Position numbers and translations under genes: made by a program
In this document: positions 1-12,771 of the stretch, piece after piece
Layout of the letters: every line of letters begins with the position of its first letter
Position numbering within the stretch: the stretch's first letter is position 1
Assembly (NCBI GenBank): GCA_038363925.1
Contig: JAQQWL010000016.1
Coordinates: 186,001-250,000 of the forward strand
Direction of reading: 5' to 3'
From: Apiospora phragmitis
Lineage: Eukaryota; Ascomycota; Sordariomycetes; Amphisphaeriales; Apiosporaceae
DNA: 64,000 bases
The notes under the pieces: generated by a model
The model's input: the letters and a program-made list of their open reading frames with translations, nothing else
Told to the model about the DNA's origin: nothing
Database searches by the model: none

Positions 1-1210
1 TCCGTGCAGCTGGTGTACAGGTACGAGCGCGAGGCCGAGTTGCCGGCGCGCGCCCAGGCCGCCGCGTCCTGCGTCCCGAAGCAGTCCTTGCTGTTGTAGT
101 CGCCGCCGGGGCACAGCGGCAGCACCACCCGCTTGACGTAGTCGGCGTAGCCACCGAGCCCGGCCCAGGACGCGCCGTCCGTGAGGTTGGCGAGCGCGTA
201 GTCGACCTGGGCGATGCTCTCGGGCGCGTCGACGGAGGTGACGTTGCCGCAAAACTGGAAGAAATCGCTCGAGCCGTAGCTCGCGTTCCAGTTGAGCTCC
301 TGCCAGGTGTTGGTCGGGTAGAAGCCCGGGTTGCCGATGGGGTATGCGATGGTGGTGGCGAAGTCGCGGTGGTCCGTCAGGGCCTCCAGGCCGAACAGGG
401 CCTTGAACTCCCGGATCGCCGCGGCGTTGCCGGCCGAGACCAGGCTGTCGAAGTTGTCGACGATCCGGTTGATCCGGGTCACGCAGTCCTGAGGCGCATA
501 TTTCTGGATTGGGTTATACCAGGCCGGATAGCCGACCGTGGAAGTGACGGGAGCGCTCGACGCTATCCCACCGTACAAGATGTCGCCGTATTCCTTGATG
601 GAGAATGCGGTTTGCGCCCCTGCCAAGCTTCCGCCGTAAAGGATCCAGGGCGTCCCCGGAGCTGTCAGATCGCCATCGACACCAGGGAACACAATGCGCT
701 GGGCGAAGTACGCATTATCTGCAAGCGTTTGTGAAGTCGTCAAGTATACCAGATCGTCAGTAGTCGAGCTATTGTACGGATAGCTCTCTCCGTAATATCG
801 ATTCTCAAGGATAACACCAAGGCCATTGGTTGCTTCCATGAGGATCTGGATGATACCCGTCCGCAAGTTGGAGAACCGGCTTGGTCCGCTGGTCTCTCCG
901 CCAATGTAGAGAAAAACAGGTCCACCTGTATACGAATGATAAGCATCGCCAGCTTCAGAGCCACACCCCCTCTCTGCGAGATCTTACCTGGCTTATAGTA
1001 CGAAGAGTCTACATAGTAGCGCTGCTTGAAAGTGGCATTGGTGTGTCGAGTCGACTTGCAATCCCCGGGGAAATGATCGATGCGCTGATCAAAGTAATTC
1101 GGGGTGTATTGCAGCGAGGGACGACCGGAATCTCGGGGCTCAAGCGGTACATAGCTGCTGATGACCTGAGACACCAGGGAAGCGATGCAGCAAGCCAGAG
1201 ATATCTTCAT
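1..1210 (-). CDS. Secreted serine peptidase, family S28 (partial, 3' end beyond window)
   Basis: S28 peptidases (lysosomal Pro-X carboxypeptidase and fungal prolyl-endopeptidase type) cleave after proline and in fungi are usually secreted or vacuolar. The start is chosen at 1210 because it opens a signal-peptide-like stretch (MKISLACCIASLVSQVISS). An intron at 926-987 (GTAAGA...ACAG) joins YYKPG to GPVFLYIGGE, a hallmark family block. Then come ENRYYGES, the nucleophile motif GGSLAGA (Ser near residue 174), and GGIASSAPV. The frame stays open to base 1, giving about 382 residues. The catalytic Asp and His, expected near the C-terminus, lie outside the window. Family GGSYAG-type motifs often have Tyr after Ser; here it is Leu. 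The last 480 bp (3' part) is much more GC-rich than the 5' part. Its upstream region is shared divergently with the E1 alpha gene. Family assignment is firm; exact substrate is unknown. Confidence 0.88.
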
Positions 1211-2533
1211 CCTGACTAACGTTGCGGACAGGCGGGCATCCCAGAATCGAAGTCCATTTTTTGTCATTGGCGAGGGGCATTGGATGCTTATATACCTCTT
1301 CGTTCTCCCGGATAAACTTGACGCATCCATAGCTATCTATGCAAGGCGTGAGACCTGCAGATAGCACTGCGGCACATTTGGAAATGATGTTTACCACCCC
1401 ACATAACAGTCCTCTATTCTTTGCCGCATTAGGCAGGAGATACTGTAGGAAGCCTACGAAGTGGAAGGCCAGTGGGCACTTAGCAGAGCCGATTCTAGGA
1501 TTCGATATCGGATCGGGGCAGCAAGCGGAAAAGGGCAGTCCAGAAACAGGATGTTGTGACAAGCCATGCATCTGGCGTGATTGCTCAAGAGTCTGCACGA
1601 TGATAATTAATGGGTAACATACCGCGATCATACATGCACTCATATATCCCTCATTAAGTAGCCGCGTAATATTCTGCTTGATTCTCGACTGGGAGACAAG
1701 CAAACGAGAATGACATTTGCCAAGAATGTGCCTGATAAGTTAAGCATTTCCTTGAAGCTTGTTAACACGTGGTGTACAGTAGGTTATGCCACCCCGGCCG
1801 GCACCGGCCCGAATCGTGGAGGTTATCTTTTGCTCTTGGGTTCAACTCGGCCTCATTGAAACACCACATTGATCAGATATACATCATATTGAGTGCTGCC
1901 CTGGATAGTTTCAGAGGTAGTCACGAGGGTGGATAGGAAGTCTACGATCCCTAAGCCCACATTCCGACCTGCGTGGTTCAATGCAGATGAGATTGCTTTC
2001 TCGACAGAAGGACGCCATAGCAAACATAGAGCAAAGCACATCAGCTACTAACAACACAACGACTAATTGTCGTAGTAATCCATACTTTATAGAATATATA
2101 GAACTACTACCTGGATAGATACTACAATAGCGGTATATGTTGTTAGATTTCTGTGGTTAGATCTCCGTGGTTCAGAGCAATAGTACGATGCATCTCTGGA
2201 CCCCTGAACATCTTGGCAACGTGTATTCCTGAACTAATAATAAACATTCCCGCTGGACAGATTCCAGGCTCCAGTCCTGCCAGCTTGCTTACATTGGTAC
2301 AGGAGTTGAGGACCGGCAGAGCTCGGCTACCCCGGGGCTGCTTTTCGTCGGCTCAAGTGACGTCGGGTTAGCTCTTGGTCTGAAGCCGAACCACTGATCG
2401 ATTTCTCTGGGCGCTTCCTGGGATTCCCAAACAACAAGCCCGGGAATTCAGCAGATTCCACGGGCAACCCTCTCTTGTAAACCTCAATTCCGTCTCAATT
2501 GGCAGTTTTCAGTTTTCCTCTATACTTTTCACC
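1211..2533. promoter_or_regulatory. Divergent intergenic region
   Basis: This 1.3 kb stretch separates two divergently transcribed genes and must hold both promoters. No conserved gene is visible. One 62-codon ATG-started frame on the minus strand (1853-2041) matches nothing I recognise. I could not assign specific regulatory sites. Confidence 0.5.
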
Positions 2534-3978
2534 ATGCACCCGCGGTTACTTCCTAAAGCGTCTCTACGGAGAGTCGCCGGCAAAGCACCGTGCGGGCCCG
2601 CTGCTGCTGCCACTACTATCGCTGCCAGGCCCACGGCTCCGCAATCCCCAGCCCGCTATTCGAGTAGCATCTCACAGCGCCCGGGTGCCTCGCACGTTTC
2701 GTTCCCAGGCGCTGTAAAGAGTGCGTTCACGAGCAAATTGAACTTCGCACTATCAGACGAGAGCCCTGCGCTGCCGACGTACCGCGTTGTCGACCAAGAT
2801 GGCAAGATTGTGGACGACTCATTCAAGGCAGATCTTGCCGACGAAGAGGTGGTGAAGCTATACCACAAGATGTTATTGATATCGATCATGGACGTCATCA
2901 TGTTTGATGCCCAGCGGCAGGGTCGCCTAAGCTTTTATATGGTATCAGCTGGCGAAGAGGCGCTGAGTGTAGGGTCGGCTTCTGCTCTGAGCCTGGACGA
3001 TGTGGTTTTCTGCCAGTACCGGGAGCAAGGCGTGTTTGCCCAGCGGGGGTTCGAGCTGAGTGACTTCATGAACCAACTGTTCGCCAACAAAAAGGATCCC
3101 GGAAGGGGAAGAAACATGCCAGTGCATTATGGGAGCAGCGAGTTGAACATAGTAGGTTCTTAGTCCGCGTGAAATATTTCGTTTGGCCGTTGACTGTTTG
3201 GCAGCACACAATCTCGTCTCCTTTGGCTACACAGATTCCCCATGCATCTGGGGCCGCCTACGCACTCAAGATGCAACGTATCAACGACCCCTCTTTGCCG
3301 CCACGGGTCGTAGCTGTTTACTTCGGCGAAGGTGCGGCTAGCGAGGGCGATTTCCACGCAGCACTCAACATAGCAGCAACCCGGGCTTGTCCGGTTATTT
3401 TCATCTGCCGTAATAATGGCTATGCGATTTCAACACCGACTCTGGAGCAGTACCGGGGTGATGGCATCGCTAGCCGAGGCATTGGCTACGGCATTGATAC
3501 TATTCGAGTAGACGGGAACGATATCTGGGCCGTGCGTGAGGTGACGAAGAAGGCGCGGGAGATGGCCCTCCTAGATGGCGGCAAACCCGTGCTTATAGAG
3601 GCCATGAGCTACCGAGTGAGCCATCATAGTACATCGGACGACTCTTTCGCTTACCGCGCGAGAGTCGAGGTGGAGGACTGGAAGCGCAGAGATAACCCGA
3701 TTGCGCGACTACGTAAGTACATGGAAGCCAAGGGGATCTGGGACGAGGCCAAAGACAAAGAGGCCCGAGATAGCACGCGGCGGAATGTCTTGAAGGCATT
3801 CTCGGAGGCAGAGAAGGAGAAGAAACCGCCGATTCGCGCCATGTTTGAGGATATATACGAGGAGCTCACGCCCGATCTCAAGGCCCAGATGCTGGAGCTG
3901 CGCCAGCACCTAGACAAATACCCAGATGAGTATGACCTGAGCGAATATGAGGGAGGACGAGGCAGCCTAGATGCATAG
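2534..3978 (+). CDS. 2-oxoisovalerate dehydrogenase (BCKDH) E1 subunit alpha, mitochondrial
   Basis: This is the thiamine-diphosphate-dependent decarboxylase subunit of the branched-chain alpha-keto acid dehydrogenase complex, which oxidises keto acids from Leu, Ile and Val in the mitochondrial matrix. Exons are 2534-3151 and 3205-3978; the 53-bp intron (GTAGGT...GCAG) joins SSELNI to HTISSPLATQIPHASGAAYA. The product is 463 residues, normal for the family. The first ~50 residues are rich in Arg, Ser and Ala, as in a mitochondrial presequence. The ThDP/metal motif GEGAASEGDFHAALN lies near residues 247-261. The phosphorylation-loop block YRVSHHSTSDDS near 342-353 matches the kinase-regulated loop of the mammalian enzyme. 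No frameshift is needed. Regulation by a BCKDH-type kinase is inferred from the conserved loop. Confidence 0.95.
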
Positions 3979-4490
3979 AAGTATAGTGAAGACTTGAAGC
4001 AGATAGACATGGCATATTCAGCTTACTCTCACGCGTTCACTCTATTTGCAAACAACGCGGTGCTTCTCGCGATAGGTCCCAACATTCTCGCAGCGAGGTG
4101 TGACCTCTAAAAACAAGACTACTTTGTCTGCTCAATTTGTTTCATCACACGTGTGGTTGCCTGCCTGTATGCCACGTCTGTGGTAGATAGGCCAGCTGTA
4201 AAGTGGCATAGTAGACGCCAGAATATGCGACTGGGGATTTGAAATGGCATATTTCAACCCCCTGGTACATAAAACAAAACCTTGGACAGTTTAGTAACAT
4301 TCACTTTGACGTATTTGGCCAGTAAGGTTAATATTAACGTGTCATGCGATGTTCCGACTTGTTAGCCTTGATGGGACCACGTCAGGGGTCCCGACCTCAC
4401 CACGCACATCCACTCAGCACACTTGGCCATTTCAGCAGAAGCTCCCGGCCAAGGAAAAACGGCACTACGCAAGTGCTTAACTTAAGGTAC

Positions 4491-4535
<45 letters not shown>

Positions 4536-5598
4536 CAGACTTTGTCGAGACACTCGCTACCTACTCGCACTCTATGCACTTGAATGCCAAAACACCACGA
4601 ACATACTTCCGCAACTGTTTTGGAGGACGCCGGCGCATCATGTATGCCTCCAACACACCGAGTGCCCCCCCGTGATGCGATTCAGAACCCTACATAACTC
4701 GTATCACTCACCTGACCACTGCCTACATACAATTACATAGATGTATAAACTCGAATAGGTGCTTGCTTGGAAGAATGTGTACTTTTATAGTAGTGCCATG
4801 TCTAGCGCATCGGTCCCCGTGCATATCCCGGTTCCGCTGTCTGGATGCCTGTGTGTGTACGGATTGCATTCGTGGTTTGGTAGACATAGTTCAAGCCATC
4901 CAATTGGGTGAGGTGAGAGTGATGTACAACACACACACACAACCTATGCACCTAGGGACGTATGAAGTATGTAGGCGGCCCCTCATGCCTTGACTGGGAA
5001 TAATACATGCGATAACCAGCCCAGCCGCGTGCCAATTACAGCGCTCTGGGTCCGGTGGCTCCCAGCGACTCCAGCGACTCCAGTTCGGTCCCAGCACTCT
5101 GCACTGTCCGTCCAGAGTGTCCACAGACGATACAGCCGTTCAGTCCACGTCCAGGGTTAAGGCCAGGAGCTCTCCGCAGACGGGCTGATGACTGATCCAA
5201 TGTTTAACTGCTACCAAGTGCGTCAAAACCACCACATCGAAGAACTCAAAACATTGGTTCCGTCCCAATCCTTCATCTTCCTCCCCCAACAGGAGATAAT
5301 CCATCAAACATCCCCGAATATCCAAGTCGCCCGGCAGTCCCATCGGCTGCTCTGAATGCGAATCCGACATCGACCGACAATCTGGAGACATACGACGAGA
5401 CATCCGAGCCATCTCCATATTGACCGAATTGTCCTACCCTACCGTATCTAGTACCTTCTTTATTCTCGCCAGGCCCGAGGACAGAACAACGACGCCGTAG
5501 TAGCGAGACTCGAAATCGTCCCACGAAATAACATCAGCCATCCTTGGAAAGGAGCTCGAATCGACATCTACAAGACGACGGCCTTCATGGCGTAATCC
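3979..5598. other. Intergenic region
   Basis: It contains the 3' flank of the E1 alpha gene, a long (AG)n microsatellite, a short (AC)n run near 4928 and repeated CCAGCGACT-like units near 5067. I see no conserved coding sequence. Open frames near 5140-5524 on the minus strand are of unconvincing composition. Confidence 0.5.
4494..4533. repeat. (AG)20 dinucleotide microsatellite
   Basis: A perfect 40-bp AG repeat in intergenic DNA, directly readable in the sequence. It is a likely length-polymorphic locus. Confidence 0.95.
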
Positions 5599-5844
5599 AT
5601 GGCATCCCGAAGATCAGCTGCTGGGAAAGAGCGCCAGAGATCGGCAGTCGATAACGATAGCTCGTCGCGACTTCCTTCTGCTTCTGCCTTTGCCGTCGCT
5701 GCTGATATCAGTTCGAGACCGCTGCAAACACCTTATTCCAACGTGAGATCCAGCGTACTTGCCTCGCCGCCAGTACCTGCTACTGCAACAACATCTGCAT
5801 CACCAAGGTACGACACATCCTCTGATGATATGACACCTTTCTAG
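5599..5844 (+). CDS. Short reading frame in the UFD4 upstream region, 81 codons, unknown
   Basis: An ATG-started frame rich in Ser, Ala and Arg (begins MASRRSAAGKERQRSAVDND). Its composition resembles a disordered N-terminal exon more than random sequence, and an AAG|GTACGA donor-like site lies near 5808. I could not find a downstream exon that continues it. It may be a first exon of an unrecognised gene, an upstream ORF in the long leader of the ubiquitin ligase gene, or chance. No family is recognised. Confidence 0.2.
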   Translation: MASRRSAAGKERQRSAVDNDSSSRLPSASAFAVAADISSRPLQTPYSNVRSSVLASPPVPATATTSASPRYDTSSDDMTPF

Positions 5845-6837
5845 ACAGAACCTGTACAAGCTTCCATCATCACCAACCCACTACTTCCACATCATTTGCA
5901 CACTTGCCGCATCACTCACCCCCCCTCCCCTCCCCCGTTATTTGTGTGACTTTGTCGAGCGCACAGCTCAAATTGATCAAGATACCCAACACTGGAACCC
6001 TCCTTCCCCATTCCTTCCCGCAACAGATAAAAACCAGTGATTTCCAAGAAGAGGTCAAGCACCCATTCCCAAGTTCATTGCCCGCATCGCATCCCGTTGC
6101 ACTCTCCTAGCAATTGTGCGACATTGCCTGGTTGCTTCAGCCTTCTCGGCAGTGTGAGCTGTGGTGAGGTGCAATTACCATTGCCACTACAAGCCCACCT
6201 ACCTGCCACACCTGCCTGACTTAGGAGGGGCCCGGGTCAGCAACCTGGAAACCAGCTCAGCTAAACCAAACCACCAAAACCACTCGACTTGTTCTTTGTG
6301 TATATTGGGTCGCAACTCCCAGATCTTTGTACACTCAGTGCTCACCTTCGACCTTGATCGCGAGTGAATTTCACCAAGGCCCTCCCCCCCATTGTCATTT
6401 TTGTGTGCGTTCAGTACATGTACCATCACGAGGGGTACGAGGGGTAGGAGTTAGTGGATAGGGTGCAAGCTACATTTGGCGCTCCATCCATTCACTAGAA
6501 AGTTGCTGCTGCACAACAACCGATCTTGGGTTGCTGTGGTGGACGGTCTCTGGCCCTTTGCAATCCTTCCTGAAAGTTCTGAATGAAGGCAGCCATTTCG
6601 ATTGACCTGCCCCAAAAATCAGAGTTCTTTCGAGATCGAGGAACAGTCCAGAACCTCGAGCTGTTTTCTATTGACACACCTCGCTTGTCTGCATCTGCCA
6701 CCCGCACACAGCTTATCCCCCAGCGTCGCACTTTCCCTTGACCCTGGACTTATATCCAACCACGCTCCCCTTCCCTGGCTCATCTTTTCTTCCCACCCCA
6801 TCATAGTCGCGAGTAACCATCAAGAGATCACATACTC
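5845..6837 (+). promoter_or_regulatory. Pyrimidine-rich upstream/leader region of the HECT ligase gene
   Basis: About 1 kb of C/T-rich DNA with many runs such as CCCCCCTCCCC, ending just before the chosen start ATG. CT-rich tracts like this are common upstream of transcription start sites and in leaders of highly regulated filamentous fungal genes. Several upstream ATGs with short frames occur, so translation could be modulated by uORFs. Transcription start and exact sites are not determinable here. Confidence 0.45.
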
Positions 6838-9800
6838 ATGTCTTCCAGACAAACTAGGTCTTCTGCACGCCGTGAAGCTGCACTTGGCCAGGCAACTTCT
6901 CCCGGAGAGCAGTCTTCTGGTGTGGCCTCATCTGGGCCCTCGCCTGCAGGTCAGCCTGTATCTTCTTCCACCCGCACCTCTTCTGCACCTGCGGTGCCCA
7001 AAAGAAAGAACGCACCCACCGAGCCTGCACAACCATATACCCGAAAGTCGAAGAGGCAAAGAATCCAAGGGCCAACTCAAGCTCAAGATCAAACAGCCCC
7101 GGAGCCCCAGAACGCCCAGCCCTCCAGTGGCTCAATCCGCCAAAGAAAAGGAAAAGCAGCAGCAACAATGTCGAGTCCAGACGAGTAGGCAGCACCAAAT
7201 GACTACTATTCCAGGCGTCCTACTGTCAACTAACATGTGTTTGCAGAACTTCTCCCACACAGGCTCTGCCAGGCAGCAGACCTCCGGCACCAACATCCTC
7301 ATCCTCCAGCAGGAAATCTAGTCGCAATAAGCGTGGGGTTCAGCCCGCTCAAGGTCAGACCAGTTGTGTTACTGGAAATCTATCCTGCCCATGTATACTA
7401 ACCGAGTACGTTGTGTAGACCCAATACCGGCATCCTCGAGCTCGAGCCGCCGCTCAAAGAGAACCTCAGGCAACCATGCACCCCCTCCAGACGAGGACAC
7501 TCCAATGACGGGCACCGATGATCAGGAGAAAGATCACGAGCCTCCGCCCCCACCGCCACCTCCCGCGCACGATCCCGACGACGATAGTGACGAGAACGAG
7601 GAAGATGATGACGACGAGCCGCACCCCCATTACGACGACGATGACCCTTTCGGTGGATTTGGCGGCCCGCCCGGCTCTAGCTTGGGCAGCACTCTCAGGG
7701 CTTTGACGGGTATGATGTCGGGCATGCCGTCACGATTGAGGGAGCTCTTGAGCAACTTGCGGATGAAAGAGGACCCATCTATGCAGATGATAGCCCTGCA
7801 GGAGCTGTCCGAGATACTGTTGGTGTCCAACGAGGATAACCTGGCAGGCCATTTTTCTCCCGATTCGTTCGTAAAGGAGTTGGTGATTCTGATGCAGCCG
7901 AACGAAATCACTGGCGAAGAAAATCCCGACATGATGCTTCTCGCCTGCAGATGCCTGGCGAATTTAATGGAGGCCTTACCTGCTAGTACTGCCAACGTCG
8001 TGTATGGCGGCGCTGTTCCTGTTTTGTGCCAGAAACTCCTAGAGATTCAATTCATCGACCTCGCCGAGCAGGCCCTAAATACTCTGGAGAAGATTTCTGT
8101 CGATTACCCAACCAGCATTGTCCGCGAAGGCGGCTTGACTGCGTGTCTCTCTTATTTAGACTTCTTCGCTACCAGCACACAGCGAACGGCTGTGACCACG
8201 GCTGCCAATTGCTGCAGAAACATCCCGGAAGACTCATTCTCCGTAATCAAGGATGTTATGCCTATCCTACTCAATGTGTTGGCTAGCAGCGACCAGCGAG
8301 TCGTGGAGCAGGCCTCTCTTTGCGTCACGCGTATCATCGAGAGCTTCAAGTACCACTCGGCCAAGTTGGAAGAACTCGTCAGTGTCGATCTTCTCAAGGC
8401 CATCCTACGCCTACTGGTTCCTGGTACCACCAATCTTATAAGTGCCAACATCCACACACAGTTTCTCCGTGTCTTGGCCATAACAGCTCGAGCTAGCCAG
8501 ACTCTCGGCCGAACTCTTCAAACTGAACGTCGTCGAGACGCTCTACCAGATTTTGACCGGCGTGTCTCCCCCAAGCGAGACGGAAGATGTGGCATCAAAA
8601 CTTGATAGTGTGGTCATAATGCAAGCTCTAATCCACCGGCCCCGGAGCAAATTATCGAGACTCTTAACGTCGTCTGCGAGTTGCTTCCCGGCGCAAAGTG
8701 GAACGAATTGGGCCCACAAACTCACGGCCTACTTGACGGCAGTGACCCTATCACACCCTCATCACTGCCTGGGTCACGAAAGAAGTCATCCAACGACAAG
8801 CGCCTCGAGCTGCTTGAGAACTGCAAGGACCAGGTCCGACGCTTTGCTCTCATCTTATTTCCTACCCTGACGGATGCCTTCTCAAGCACGGTCAACTTGA
8901 GCGTCCGGCAGAAGGTCCTTACTGCCCAAGTGAAGATGCTCTCCAATCTAGACAAAGATATCCTGGTCGATGCTTTGAAATCCGTCCCTTACGCTTCGTT
9001 CCTTGCCGCCATTCTGTCTCAGCAAGACCACCCCTCGCTGGTCATGTCGGCTATCCAGACCACCGAACTACTCTTGACTCGCCTCGACGATATCTATCGT
9101 TACCAGATTTACCGCGAAGGTGTTATCAATGAGATTGCTAAGCTGGCCGAGGACCACGACGCCCCGGAACAGAAGAGTGAGGACCCGACCACGGCCGAGA
9201 CCGTAGTAGAGCCAAGCATAGTGTCAACTGAGGGTGGGGATGATCGGGTTTCAATCCACAATGACTCCGAGGATGACAATGAGGACGACGAGGATGACCA
9301 TGAGGAAGATGAGGATGAGGACGATGATGACGAGGATAACGAACATGATCATCACGACGAAGACGACATCTCCGCTTCTCCTAGTTCGGACGGGTCCACT
9401 ATGTCTGTTGATGGGCCTCCCCGGCTCTTCCTTGCAGATCTTCCCTCCATGAAAACCAGAATTGCCGAAGTGGCCAAGAAGTTCCTAGAGAGCCACGAGT
9501 CCGAAAAGCAAGGCAAGACAATGAAGAAGAAAGCCATCAAGATCCTCAGCGATCTTCAGAGCCTGGCTTCTGATATCGAGGGTTTCTATTTGCTGCGTAC
9601 AGCGAAGAACCTGGCCCCTGAAAATGGCATTGCACTGTTTGAAAAGCTTGCATCATACTTCGATGCCGATGTCTTGGAGAGCGTCACAAGTGCAGAACTC
9701 CTGGCGTCTGGACTGGTTCGTATCCTAGAAGAGGTCTTCAGTAACCCCGATGAGACACTTGCCAACGCTGCTAGGGCCGCATTCCTGGAAGTCTTCATGG

Positions 9801-12771
9801 GCCGATCTGTAAGATCTAAGCCGAAGACAGCATCCGCCGATTCACCTTCAACACCTTTCAGTGTCATGACACACAAGCTGCAGGATCTACTTAGCCGCTC
9901 AGAACACTTTGAAGTTCTCACTGTCCACCAGAACACATTTGATGGAAACCGCAGCAGCGCTGCGTCGATGCTTGCTAAGCAGATACGGCTGAAGCTGGTC
10001 GCCGACGACGACAGCGACATCCCCCGATCGTATCGCAGCATCATGGTGTCCATTCATGCTATCGCTACCTTCAAGGCTCTGGATGATTACTTGCGGCCTC
10101 GTATCAGTCTGCATGACCGTCCCAGGGGCTCGCGTCCACGCAATGATCTGACTAGAGCGTTGGCCGCTATGGCAGGACATGCCGGATTCCCCACGGACAG
10201 ACTTGCGGAACGTTTCGGGTACTCGAGCAGCCCGATTCCTCCACCCCCTGTTCCTGGCCAAGCATCGTCCTCCAGCTCCAGACCTTCCAAGAAGCCCAAG
10301 TCCCGGACATCTGGCCAACAAGACTCGCCCATGACACCGAATCAGCTTGCAAGCTCAGCGCGGGAGAAGACTAGTTTGCGGAGATCTTCTCGTCGACAAG
10401 CAGCACCAGCTACGGAATCTCCAGCAGCACCCCCGCCTCCCCTGAGGAAGATGAAGATCTGCAGAATGCCCTGGAGTGTGCGGATGAAAAGCAGATGAGT
10501 GATGATGACGATGGCGATATTGGCGACAGCAGTGCTCTAGATGCTATTGTTGGCGAGTTAGACGAGGATATGGAAGAAGCTCCAGCTCACGACCCTTCAG
10601 CCGTCAATCTCGAGGTTGCTGTTGGCGGCAAGGTCACAGCAAGGAAAGAAGATGGCACACGGGTTCCCACTCCTCAGAGTGGACTCGGCAACCTCCCAAG
10701 CCGTAGTGCTACTCAGGCTCCTTCCAACTTGTCTCAACAAAGCACGCCTACACCAACACCGGCACTTGCGCCAGCTCCGGCCCCTTCGTCTTCACGGCCC
10801 CTGTCTTATGCTGCAGCTATCCAGTCGGTTCCCCAAGACTGGCACATTGAGTTCAGCCTCGACTCCAGGGTGATTCCCAATGATACCACCATCTATAGAG
10901 CTGTTCACACTGCGGCCCCAGCTGATGAGCACCTCAGCCGCAGCGTGTGGTCCGCTGTGCACTCTATCAAGTTTCGTCGAGTACCTGGGCCGCCGCCTGC
11001 CGAGTCTATTGGCTTTCCTCCGGCATCCGAGGGCTCTGTTGATGCGAATGGCACACCAACATCGCTGGCGAAGCACCCCACAACCGCGTCCATTCTGCGC
11101 CTTCTCAATATTCTGCATGACCTCAATGCCAACATTGACGATATACTAGTTGAGAATAAGAACGCGCTCAAGCTCAACGTCGAACCTCTTTCCCAGTTCG
11201 TCAACACAAAGCTGACTGCCAAGCTTAATCGCCAGTTAGAGGAGCCGCTTATCGTAGCTAGCAACTGCCTTCCCAGCTGGAGCGAGGACTTGGCCCGGCT
11301 TTACCCGTTCCTTTTCCCCTTTGAGACCCGCCACTTGTTCCTCCAGTCTACCTCGTTTGGCTACGCTCGGTCTATGAGCCGATGGCAGAATGCCCAACAG
11401 GAGGAGACCAATCGTAGGAATAGTAGAGATGAGCGCCCATTCTTGGGTCGCCTCCAACGCCAGAAAGTGCGTATCTCGAGATCCAAAATTCTCGAGTCAG
11501 CTTTGAAGGTCATGGAGCTGTACGGAGCGTCTCAGAGTATCCTCGAGGTCGAGTACTTCGAGGAAGTTGGTACCGGCTTGGGTCCCACTCTTGAGTTCTA
11601 TTCCACCGTCTCCAAGGAATTTTCCAAGAGGAAGCTCAAGCTATGGCGAGAAGCGGACTCGAACGAATCTGACGAGTTTGTTTCGGGTCCTCACGGCCTG
11701 TTCCCACGGCCGTTGGCTGACGAAGACTCGTCCGCGAACACTGAGCGCATCCTGCAGTTGTTCAAGATGCTTGGCAAATTCGTTGCCCGTTCCATGATTG
11801 ATTCGCGTATTATCGACCTGAACTTCAACCCCATATTCTTCCGCATTGGGGACGGAGGTGCTGGCGTCAAGCCGTCTCTCGGTGCCGTCAAGGTTGTGGA
11901 CCCTGGACTGGCTAATTCTCTTAAGCTCATCAAGAAATTTGCCTTGGCCAAGAAGGCAATAGACGAAGATCCGTCTCGCACGGCGGCGCAGAAAGTGGCT
12001 GATACAGAGCAGATTGTCATTGACCACAGCAGACTCGAAGACCTGGCCCTCGATTTCACTCTTCCTGGATACCCCGAGATCGAGCTGAAAGCCGGAGGAG
12101 CGCATATACCCGTCACCATCTACAATGTCGACGACTACCTGGAAAAAGTTATCGACATGACTCTAGGAAGTGGAGTCAAGCGCCAAGTCGATGCATTCCG
12201 CGCCGGCTTTGCGCAGGTCTTCCCTTACTCGGCTCTGCGAGCGTTCACGCCGGATGAGCTTGTTACCTTGTTTGGTCGTGTCGAAGAAGACTGGTCTCTT
12301 GAAAGTAAGTAGCTTTCTCCCTCGGAGTTGCTCGGCGACGTTTTGCTAATTGGATTGTCTGTAGCTCTCATGGATTCGATCAAGGCGGACCATGGTTTTA
12401 ACATGGACAGCCGAAGCGTCAAGAATCTCCTCCAAACGATGAGCGAGCTCACGGCTCCTCAGCGACGAGACTTCCTCCAGTTTACCACGGGCAGCCCCAA
12501 GTTACCGATTGGAGGTGAGTGCATGACCTGACACGAGCATGATTGGCGGGGTTCCCTACTAACCTTGTGAGCAGGCTTCAAGAGTTTAACGCCCATGTTC
12601 ACTGTGGTATGCAAACCAAGTGAAACGCCGTACACGTCGGACGACTACCTGCCCAGTGTGATGACGTGCGTCAACTATCTCAAGCTACCCGACTACACGA
12701 CGATTGAGAGGATGAGGCGGCAGCTGTTCACGGCCATCCGTGAGGGCCAGGGCGCCTTCCATCTGTCTTAG
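6838..12771 (+). CDS. HECT-type E3 ubiquitin ligase, UFD4/TRIP12 family (frame broken at three sites)
   Basis: The UFD4/TRIP12 family attaches ubiquitin to ubiquitin-fusion and N-degron substrates. Exons: 6838-7184, 7247-7353, 7419-12304, 12365-12514, 12575-12771; introns have GT/AG ends and CTAAC branch sites. Order: basic Ser-rich N-terminus; poly-Pro and acidic tract (about 7540-7650); ARM/HEAT-like helical repeats (LRELLSNL..., 7720-9150); long Asp/Glu tract (9260-9370); low-complexity linker; C-terminal HECT domain with [12 protein letters not shown] and catalytic Cys in [11 protein letters not shown] (codon 12667), 34 codons from the end including the stop. The conserved frame is lost near 8490 (two bases missing), 8650 (one missing) and 10430-10443 (one missing). 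Adding four bases makes the coding length 5691, divisible by three, about 1896 residues. I think indel errors are likelier than a dead gene, because coding signal is intact throughout. Confidence 0.9.

Noticed and set aside
1838..1850. tRNA B-box-like GGGTTCAACTC
   Set aside because: No matching A box, acceptor stem or anticodon arm at proper spacing.
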